Source of the DNA: Clitopilus passeckerianus | Taxonomy: Eukaryota; Basidiomycota; Agaricomycetes; Agaricales; Entolomataceae | Direction: 5' to 3' | NCBI GenBank assembly: GCA_944990035.1 | Contig: CALYLX010000159.1 | Span: 868,001-932,000, forward strand | Length of the DNA stretch: 64,000 nt | Shown: positions 56,480 to 64,000 of the stretch, one piece after another | How the letters are laid out: every line of letters begins with the position of its first letter | How positions within the stretch are numbered: position 1 is the stretch's first letter | Made by a program: the position numbers and the translations under genes | Notes under the pieces: generated by a model | Database searches by the model: none | What the model was told of the DNA's origin: nothing | The model's input: the letters and a program-made list of their open reading frames with translations, nothing else

Positions 56480-58640
56480 GTCTTTCAGACTTGGATGTGC
56501 AACCCATGTATGGGACTAAATCCTCCGTCGGGTGAGAATTAGATATTTTGGGCTGGCTTTCTGAGATCTGTTTAGGGCACGCCCATCTGTGGACAGGTCA
56601 GTTGAGGAGAATTTCGAGTATGTGGATGGAGGATACGGACCTTCGTCAACGTCATTCTCTTTTAAATTGGTTGGATAGTAAATCCTCCGAGATTCGGATC
56701 GGCGATAGTAGAAAGCAAAGAGACTAGATAAGAGAGTTAAGAGAGATAGGACGAATGGAAGTGTGATGGGTGTATGCCCACGAAAAACAAACGCGTCTCT
56801 CTTTCTTTTCCCACATGCGTCCTCCTCCTCCTCCACATTGCACATTTCGACCCAAGAAATACCAATATCTACCGAAATGGTCGCTCAATACTATACACCA
56901 TCGAGTTCCATCGAGTTAACTCCTAGAGGTCTGAATCTAGCTCTGGTTCATCTCAGCCTGAACAAAACATGCGCGACCTTGCCACTTTCCCCGTTGACCT
57001 GAGCGTCCTGGATGCTGGCTGCTGCTTCCTCCAAGCGGCCTTGGTTAAGAAGGAAGCATCTGGACGACTATTTCAACCAAAATTGCGCTGCAATGGATGG
57101 GTGCATAGCCAATCTCTTCGTATGTCCACCAACTGTTATCCTAAACTACATTAAGTCTTACCTAGGATTCTTTCAGGTGCCCGTCGGGTCGGGTCGGCTT
57201 CGTCGAAGAGGAGCGTATTTTCCGGACGAATACCCTTCTTTGTCACCTCACATTCACAGTCCGGCCGTTTCAATGCAGAGCTGGGCACGGGGGAAAAAGA
57301 TGACTACCGCACCTCATCCTGGCTTGTTCACAAGCCATAATGCATGAATAATTGCTGTCCAAGACACATATCCTTGGTGGCTTCTTCGCGTCAGGATTGA
57401 AGCTCGAAGCATCGATGACGGGTTGGTGAATCACGACTACATATGCACTACGCTCGACGATACAAGGACCCCAAGGACATGTGTGACTCGCACACTTGCG
57501 ATGAATTGAGTACCCGGGATGGAAGGAAATAGGAGAACATCGCGGAAGCTCCATTTCACGAAACTCGACAAGCCTGCCAGAGAGGACTACCAACGCAACG
57601 GAACAGGAGTTTGAAACGGTTCCCCAGCCACGGTCCCCTTCAGAGTCACCCCATTCAAACCTCCCCCAACTTCGAGGTCTTTAACGTCTCCTCCCCTTAA
57701 CTGAACTCGTTTTTGCACCCGCCTCCGCCTCCGCGTTCCCATCTCCGTAAACAGAGACCTCGCGACCTTTGACCACCGGCGGAAAGGATCTCACGACTTA
57801 CAGTTACCAGGCACTACTTCCTCAAAGCTGACCGTGAGGTCACCCAACCCGAACCTTTGATGAGCATGTTGTAATTTGGGATGTTACAAAGACTTTCTAC
57901 CTTTCTCCAGACGTTTAACAAGTAGTACCCTCATTGGATCGGAGCTACTCCAGCTACCAGCAGGCCATTACCCTTGCCACTGGACCCCCCGACCTTCACC
58001 ACACCGTCGCGTGGGCTTCATCGCCTCGAGGTAGAACAATACTTTCTAGACGAGGGCATCGTCCTCGGTTAGGTCTCTTAATCTCAGACCAAGAAGCAAG
58101 AAACGTGGGACCATCCTCACCGTTCCTCAACCAGGCTTTCAAAGCCGTCCCATTGATCCCTTGATTCCCTGTGGCTCATTAGCGCCTGCCAGTGGACTAA
58201 TCTACCCCAAATACCACAATCGCAACTGGTCGAGGGACGAGCATGTTGCCAGCCAAGAATGGGGAGAAATAAGCCTTAACCTGACGACAGAACAGGCCAA
58301 AGAGTGCCAGTACAAAGCCAGCTGAACAGGAGTAGGCAACCCCTCCCCCTCATCACTTCGCCCTTAAAACTTCGGGCTGGATTGTGCAACCTCCAATGTC
58401 GCGTTCCTCATTCCTTCCCCTGATCTTAACTCGCCTTTGCTTCTGCCTCCCCTTGCGTCGCTCTCGACCACTGGCACGACCACCTGATACAGGTCTCGTC
58501 TCGCTGAAGGGCCAAGGCAGAGCCACATCGAATGAGGGTCAGCAATGGGCACCAGATAGAATCGAAGGTGGATAATGAAGGCATCCGAATCTTGGATGCG
58601 GGAGACTAGAGGGAGAAGTTCAGGCGAGGAGTAGGGGTCG
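56480..58640 (+). repeat. Dispersed unit, copy 4 (downstream of NLR B)
   Basis: From GACTTGGATGTGCAACC (56,491) it follows copy 1: CTAGATAAGAGAGTTAAGAG (56,724), ATGGTCGCTCAATA (56,878), the GTATGTCC...CTTTCAG intron-like block (57,119-57,176), TTCGGGCTGGATTGT (58,371) and GGCGAGGAGTAGGG (58,624). The intron-like block is better conserved at its borders than in the middle, which suggests that the ancestral unit was transcribed and spliced. Confidence 0.65.
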
Positions 58641-58644
58641 AGGG

Positions 58645-59090
58645 AGTGATCTTAGGATTTTGGATCTTTCTTTGTCTTTTCTGGATTTTGGCACACCATT
58701 CCGTGCATGGACTCACCTGGCTGCGGTTGCACACTATTGAATATGATCAATTGCATTTGTACTTTCTCTTCGTTCGCGTCGCATCTAGCTTCATGCATCT
58801 GCGGCTGCTAATGAATAAAATTTGCCAAAGAAGAGAAGACGGAAGAAAGCACGATACAAAATAAGCCATGCTATTAACATATCTATGACGTTCTCATGAA
58901 CAGTTGGGTAGACGTCAATAGAGATTCCCGCTACCTTTTAAGGTAGTAGGGTTTTAGGGGACGAAATAAAACCACTTTTTGCAGGAGAATCACCTCCCAT
59001 CAACAAAGCTGTGCATTGAGTTTGAAATCTCGGAGAGTGCCGATTCTGGTCGTCTTCTCCTCGCCGTGCTGCCACCTCATCGCTTGTACT
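58645..59090. other. Spacer, no gene seen
   Basis: A short hydrophobic frame at 58,646-58,864 lacks any support. AT-rich sequence follows before the helicase-family fragment. Confidence 0.4.
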
Positions 59091-59097
59091 GTCGCGA

Positions 59098-59459
59098 TGT
59101 CTGTACTTTTCAATGGCCTTCCCGTTACTGCCGTATACGACGCCAGCACTCCGTCCTCTTCGCTTTCGTCTACTCTTCTACGTTTTCTGGGACTGGCAGT
59201 GCCTGCGGCTGGCACTCTGATGATCTATAATTTCATGGTTTCCACCACGCTTGGCTTATATTCAACAAACACACTTTTTCGTGTAGTTGACGATAACAGC
59301 CTCCACATTTGCCTTGGTTATGAATGGCTAACCTCTTGTAGAGCATCTCTCGGCTCTGGGTGTGCTTTCACCCCGCCGTATCTACCACTTTACATGCCAC
59401 TGTCATTGCCCAGTGAGTTTGACAGCTTTCGCGTTTTGCAGCGCCTGACCATGTTGTAG
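59098..59459 (+). pseudogene. N-terminal part of a helicase-associated ORF
   Basis: It starts ATGTCTGTACTTTTCAATGG (MSVLFNGLPVTAVY). The segment VVDDNSLHICLGYEWLTSCRASLG resembles a region found in large basidiomycete proteins that end in a PIF1-type helicase. The frame closes at 59,459 just before the next ORF; a very short intron (59,413-59,441) would be needed to join them, so a frame break is as likely. Confidence 0.4.
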
Positions 59460-59476
59460 CCATAGCCCCGGCGCCG

Positions 59477-60637
59477 ATGCCACCAATTCACATCACCACG
59501 CCCTTGGCGCCGATGCCATCTGTTAACACCGCTGAACCCTGTCCACCTTCGCTTCCCGGAAATGCTGAAGTTATACCCGCCCCCTTGGATGACCAAGACT
59601 CTATTGTGCAACAGCTTCTTGGCTCTCGTTTAAAGCTTCCTGGGATTTTCACGATGAGTACTTCCGATTCTCATGCATTACTGACAGCTCACTCCATCCC
59701 AGTCACTACTACAGATCCAATTGCTTGTCGTCAACTCTTCGTGAAGCATGTCATCTCTGGTTCCTGTATGGATGCGGCTATGTCCGGCTCTGTATGCCAT
59801 TCAATTCGTGAATCTAGCTTAACCATAGATAAGCTCTGTCTTGCCTTTTTGACTGCGATAATAAAATCAAATTTGTCCTTTGACTCTCTTATGGAAGGTA
59901 TTGTGAACGGTTCAATTGGAACTCTACAGTCTGTTCGCTACGTAGTCAATGATTGGGGTGACCGAGAGGCTGTTTCATGTGTTGTAGAGTGCCCCGGCAT
60001 GTCCGCTTCGGAGCTACCTCATCTTGGGGAAAACCAGGCCGTGGTCTTGCAAGACACAGTCGAGATGAAATTCACTCATCCACATTCCGGAAAAAAATGT
60101 ACAATCAAGCGATCACAGGTCCCTATTGTTCCCGCGTTTGCGATGACCGCACACAAAGCCCAAGGGAAGACGCTAGAGAGAGTAATCGTAGATCTGGAGA
60201 GTTGTAGAGGGACAGAAGCTCCATATGTCATGGTTTCACGCGTCAAGTCGTTGGACGGATTAGGGATCCTTCGGAATTTTCGGATGTCAAAGATATGTTC
60301 CAGGCAGTCCGAAGACATGCGTAACGAGATGAGGCGTCTGAACAGAATGGACTCGAAGACATTGACGAGGTTTGAGACGGAGAGACGTCGAGAAGGTCTG
60401 TTGATGTCACATGATCACTCCCCAACTAGGCAGTTGGCATCAACGAGTCGTCCTGCTCAGACACAGATAACCTTGACCACCACCACCCACACGCCTGTCG
60501 CTCAGGCTTCTACGTCCCCCATGAGTCGATCCGAGCAAGCAACAACACTAGTCAGGCCAAGAAAACGTCGTCGGGCCGACAACTCCCTTCACAATATTCA
60601 GGGAGCTTCAAAGCGCCCGAGAGGCATGTCCCTGTAG
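59477..60637 (+). CDS. PIF1-like helicase C-terminal fragment
   Basis: A 386-residue frame. Residues about 55-130 (LLTAHSIPVTTTDPIACRQLFVKHVISGSC) belong to a variable region of basidiomycete helicase-like proteins. From NGSIGTLQSVRYVVND onward comes the end of a superfamily 1 helicase: KKCTIKRSQVPIVPAFAMTAHKAQGKTLERVIVDL contains motif V (TAHKAQGKT), and APYVMVSRVKSLDGLGILR contains motif VI (YVMVSR). Walker A and B motifs are missing, so ATPase activity is impossible for this fragment. The tail is basic (RPRKRRR; SKRPRG), probably nuclear. It is likely a remnant of a dispersed helicase gene, possibly transposon derived. Confidence 0.75.
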   Translation: MPPIHITTPLAPMPSVNTAEPCPPSLPGNAEVIPAPLDDQDSIVQQLLGSRLKLPGIFTMSTSDSHALLTAHSIPVTTTDPIACRQLFVKHVISGSCMDAAMSGSVCHSIRESSLTIDKLCLAFLTAIIKSNLSFDSLMEGIVNGSIGTLQSVRYVVNDWGDREAVSCVVECPGMSASELPHLGENQAVVLQDTVEMKFTHPHSGKKCTIKRSQVPIVPAFAMTAHKAQGKTLERVIVDLESCRGTEAPYVMVSRVKSLDGLGILRNFRMSKICSRQSEDMRNEMRRLNRMDSKTLTRFETERRREGLLMSHDHSPTRQLASTSRPAQTQITLTTTTHTPVAQASTSPMSRSEQATTLVRPRKRRRADNSLHNIQGASKRPRGMSL

Positions 60638-60813
60638 CATTCCGCATGGTACGTTTCTCCGCCACTCGTCTAATTTATTCCAGACACTTACCGTATCTTT
60701 GGTACGTATCAGGGCTGCCAGACTGCTGGGCTATAAGAGCCACATAATTCCTCGCGTTCGCCATTCTCCAGCCTCGCAAAAACTCCTCATCTACCTCTTA
60801 CACGCCTATCTTC

Positions 60814-62210
60814 ATGTCTTGTTTCGAGAAACGCCGCGAGCAAGGTTGCTACAGCCTTCTGTCATGGGAGCTTCGCCTGTCTGAGCCAATGGCTACTCCA
60901 GCCTTAGGTGTGATGGCCTATGGCGAGGATTTCCGCGCGCACACGAAGTTCGAAAGTGACGGCAATTCGTTTGGCAAGATTACCTTCTACTCCAAAGGCG
61001 AAGATCCGACCTCAGAAGTATTGTTCTGCTTCTTTGGTCAGATTGCTCATTCGACCTTTGGTACACGAAACTCGGCCAGGGGCAACTTCCAAGGACGCAA
61101 CGGAGGAGTAAGTACCCAATACAACTTGGCTGAGAGCTTGATATTTATATTTGAATCTAGCCTATTACTGATCGTACTCCCGTCAAGGACACCTTTGTCC
61201 TCGAGGTTCCTGAGGCCGCTACACCGGAGGTCATCGACGCCTTCGAGAATCAGGTTGCTGTTTTGAACGAAGCTATTCAAGGGGAACGCCCGAACATCCC
61301 TAACAAATTCAAGGTAAGGGCAAATCTTAACTCAGTTAGGTTGTTACTAACTTGGTGAGTACCAGGAGACTGAAGTTATCAGCTGCCTATCGAAACGAAA
61401 TCTCAACCCGTCCTCCAAGCTCGATCTTATCAAATTCACGACTGGCCTGAAGTACAAGGTGTGTGACCTGGGGCATATAATTTTGGTTCATTTTTTTACT
61501 TTTATTGTAGATACCGCCGCAAGCGCCTTCGGCACCGAAGGCCGCTGAAATTCCAAAGAAGAAGAACCTCTTGAATAGAGATCCCGACGAAGTAAACCAA
61601 GTTGAGAAGGAAGTCAAGCCTGAACGTACGTTCAAATTTTCCACCTAGGTTCATCTCGCTAACACTGAATATTCCTCAGCCGCGTGTTCTACCTCCACCG
61701 AGCTAGTTGATATTGGAGGATTTTACGAGCCGTCAACTTTGGAGGACTACAAGGGGGACTACTATCAGCTCGACCGCGCAAAACTCGCTCAACAGCCTTT
61801 CTATGACGTCGAAGGCAAATTAATCCAACCCTGGGAAGTCAGGGATAAGTTACGACAAGGAACGCTTGTTATCATCGATGCCGTTCTTGTTTGTTGGTTG
61901 ATCCCTGACACAAAGAATCCCGACGTCGTCAAAAAGGTGTGTAATGTATCCTATTACCTCAACTGGTCTTCTGAGCGCCCTTTAGGTCTATCAGCTTCAA
62001 ATTGAGAAGTTGAAGACATTTGCGACATCTGACATCCCAATGGAGGAGCTGTTTATTCCTACCTTGACTCCTGGCCCCTCCACTTCAGCAGGACCATCCA
62101 CCCCACGCAAACGTGCATCCGAGCACTTCACTGCATTCTCGCCAGCCACTCCTTCTCCCGCCAAGAAATCTCGCCGCCGTCGTGCCAATGACAACGAGGA
62201 TGAAGCCTAG
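60814..62210 (+). CDS. Six-exon gene, function unknown
   Basis: Exons: 60,814-61,107, 61,161-61,313, 61,366-61,458, 61,511-61,625, 61,680-61,936 and 61,986-62,210, summing to 1,137 nt (378 residues) with all phases agreeing. The N-terminal half has KITFYSKGEDPTSEVLFCFFG and a following helical part. The segment VRDKLRQGTLVIIDAVLVCWLIP ... KKVYQLQIEKLKTF looks like a beta-barrel strand set and resembles a small protein family that in Agaricomycetes is often near helicase-like repeats. The C-terminus is Ser/Pro-rich and ends in a nuclear localisation-type KKSRRRR. An OB-fold or ssDNA-binding role is only a guess. The start could lie upstream if a leading intron exists. Confidence 0.7.
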
Positions 62211-62764
62211 GTCGGGATCAATTGAACCATTTTTGTTTCTTATTGGTATTCTCTATGTGATTCTCTTTTTGCTGCTTCAACAGTGGCTTCTATATCCCTA
62301 CTATATCGTATTCGTGTATTCAACTGCAGACATCGCCTCGAATCTATACATGTGTGTGTTATTTTCGCAACCCCAGATACGTAAGGGAGCGGGCCTTGCC
62401 GCTTGCCGGCCCTAAGGGTTTATACAACACCAAGGATCAATTGCAGCTGAAAACTTGAATGGCCAAAAGAACAGACCTTCGGCCGGCATCCCGGCTAGAA
62501 CAAACAACGCGTCAACAACGCGTCCCAGCGCCCATCTGGCTTCCGAGTCCCGACTACCCAAGGTAATCTTCTTCGAGAACTAAATGGATCATGATACGAA
62601 TGTTCATCTCGCAACACCTTGGATTAGGTGGCATTTGCTCCTCAAGTTGTCTAGTAACAGGAATAGGAAGATGACGCGTTGAAAACACGAAACAATGGAA
62701 TTTGTTTGATAACTACAAGTACAGGTGGCGAAGCAAGAGTATACTGAGATCACATATGTACACT
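62211..62764. other. Convergent intergenic region
   Basis: The 3' ends of the six-exon gene (plus) and the inhibitor gene (minus) face each other. GCGGGCCTTGCC...GCCGGCCC near 62,388-62,413 could form a hairpin. No gene seen. Confidence 0.4.
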
Positions 62765-63410
62765 CTACTCAGGGTCAACTGGATCAAGGACCCAGTAAGG
62801 CTTCTCTTCGTCCGGCATACCAATCGGCAAGACTTTGAACACAACCTAAGAGCGTCATCAGCACCGAAGGTTTAGTATATCCAATTAATTTTCTCGTACC
62901 AATCCAGCACCAGTACCAGCAAAACACTCCGCGCCAATGACTTGAATGTTGGGGCCGATCCTGAAATCGGTCAAGTTTACCAAAAACTCCAAATTAGTTT
63001 CTCTCCATAATCAACTCACGTGTAGGCGTTTGGTACGCCATTGTCCAGGGGCCGAATTACCCATCCCTTCCCCATGTTGTTGGGACTGGCGATGATTGGC
63101 CTTCCGGATTCAGGATGTTCCGGTACATCCCATACGACGGGAAGGCCTGGTCCGGGATGGACAAAGGAGATCTGATAGACTCCCTCCCTATCCTCTGCTG
63201 GTAAGAGACGCCACTGTCACGAAGAAATGGGATGAGTCTCCAGTTCAGGCAGAAGTGGGCCCTGCTCACGCTTGCCCTCTCGACGACAGGAGGAATAAGT
63301 GGGCTGAGACGGATAGGTTCGTGGAGACTGTCATTGACTGCATATAAGCCACCAATCCCGCTGGCTGGGCCAGCGCGGAGGTGGTAGACTTTGTTCGGGG
63401 AAATAGACAT
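62765..63410 (-). CDS. Mycocypin-like (clitocypin/macrocypin-type) protease inhibitor
   Basis: Minus-strand exons 63,270-63,410, 63,020-63,213, 62,900-62,960 and 62,765-62,845, joined by 56, 59 and 54 bp introns, give 477 nt (158 residues), the size of mycocypins (about 150). The start MSISPNKVYHLRA, then GIGGLYAVND, PPVVERASWRLLP, a middle GVYQISF, GWVIRPLDNGVPNAYTIG, PNIQVIGAE and VVFKVLPIGMPDEEKPYWVLD follow the order of motifs of clitocypin (YRLRA, GVGGEYA, PPFFEQ-W, QYTI, QRIGV, LVYKFFPVD, PAW). These are beta-trefoil inhibitors of papain-like cysteine proteases and legumain, without a signal peptide, consistent with this protein. TATATAAGG lies about 75 bp upstream. Assignment rests on motif order; a different beta-trefoil lectin is possible. 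Confidence 0.65.
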
Positions 63411-63484
63411 TTGTATCGTTGAGTAGATGTAAAGCGTGTTCGTAGAAGAAGATTGCTTTGGTCAATCCTCCTCTCTTGCTACGC

Positions 63485-63495
63485 CTTATATACCC
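63485..63495 (-). promoter_or_regulatory. TATA box of the mycocypin-like gene
   Basis: Minus-strand GTATATAAGG lies about 75-85 bp before the ATG at 63,410, a usual fungal spacing. Confidence 0.5.
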
Positions 63496-63499
63496 CTTC

Positions 63500-64000
63500 A
63501 GACCTATATTCAAACTGAGTTTAGATGCTGAAAGATGAAGTCACGAGTATTGTACTTTGGGAAAGTTGAAAGACTCCTGTCAGAGTCACAGTCTGAGCCC
63601 TATTCTCCACCGAGGGACACTGACTCCACAGCCGAGGTTTGACAGGCTGATTGCTGGGCACATGAGTTTGATTTTGGGGTAGGAATCTGTTCATTAGAAA
63701 CGGTGTCGCAATTCTGGTTCCCCAGGCCGTCCGAAAGTTAGGCCCCCAGAAGGTCAAAGAGATTGTATGAGGTCGAGGCTTGTTTATTGAATCGACAGAA
63801 AGCCTTGCAGCGCTTCCACTACCGGTGGAATTGACCAGTTCAGGAGAAGATACACATAATACTGCCAGCAAGTGTTCAGATTACTCGAATGCATTCGTTC
63901 TGTCAAAGGTTTTAAGATTTGATGGGAGGAACATTCGAATGTACGTGACCTCGACTTCGGGGCAATGTGTTCGGCTACGACATCGTCGTGAACGATGTAA
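63500..64000. other. Right edge, no recognisable gene
   Basis: A 116-codon minus frame (63,521-63,871) has no motif I know. It may be upstream sequence of the inhibitor gene or part of a gene cut by the window end. Confidence 0.35.

Noticed and set aside
59413..59441. A 29-nt intron joining the two helicase-region ORFs
   Set aside because: It is too short for the 49-60 bp introns seen elsewhere in the window; a frame break or a different intron is more likely.
1..64000. tRNA, rRNA and CRISPR arrays
   Set aside because: I searched by eye for B-box-like GGTTCRANTCC with partner arms, rRNA core motifs and regularly spaced direct repeats, and found none. The only regular repeats are ankyrin codons and LTR motifs.

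Overview
The window looks like a fungal nuclear genome, most likely a mushroom-forming basidiomycete (Agaricomycetes). The supporting signs are 50-60 bp GT-AG introns with CTNAC-like branch sites, a hAT transposase and chromodomain Ty3/gypsy elements of types common in Agaricomycetes, a PIF1-type helicase tail of a basidiomycete family, a mycocypin-like protease inhibitor (a family described from mushrooms), and NACHT-ankyrin proteins. I cannot name the species.

Layout. 0.5-4.7 kb holds an ankyrin-repeat relic and a copy of an unclassified dispersed unit carrying a solo LTR. 4.8-19.8 kb is a truncated hAT transposase gene whose first intron is occupied by a Ty3/gypsy element (element 2), itself split by a second copy (element 1); target-site duplications prove the order. 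20.7-26 kb has another piece of the dispersed unit, a multi-exon gene of a basidiomycete family of unknown function and a two-finger C2H2 gene. 26-31.5 kb shows no confident gene. 31.5-34.4 kb is a decayed GMC oxidoreductase and another dispersed-unit copy. 34.6-39.6 kb is NLR gene A (membrane anchor, NACHT, ankyrin) with one frameshift. 43.1-50.4 kb is a third, reverse-oriented gypsy element inserted in a further dispersed-unit copy. 52.3-56.3 kb is NLR gene B, intact and paralogous to A. 56.5-58.6 kb is another dispersed-unit copy. 59-62.2 kb has a helicase C-terminal fragment and a six-exon gene. 62.8-63.4 kb has a mycocypin-like inhibitor on the minus strand.

Interpretation. The repeated order dispersed unit - NLR - dispersed unit, with ankyrin debris at 0.5 kb and 40 kb, suggests an old tandem array of membrane-anchored NLR genes that has been duplicated, decayed and invaded by retrotransposons. 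The two NLR genes share exon structure, including a 6-nt microexon and a 25-nt exon encoding the Walker A loop, and a 15-bp palindrome about 170 bp upstream of the start codon. The gypsy family shows a Tf1-like self-priming signature, a long AUG-free leader and an extra 3' ORF with a Cys/His cluster. All exon coordinates were derived by hand from splice consensus, reading phase and paralogue comparison, without transcript data.
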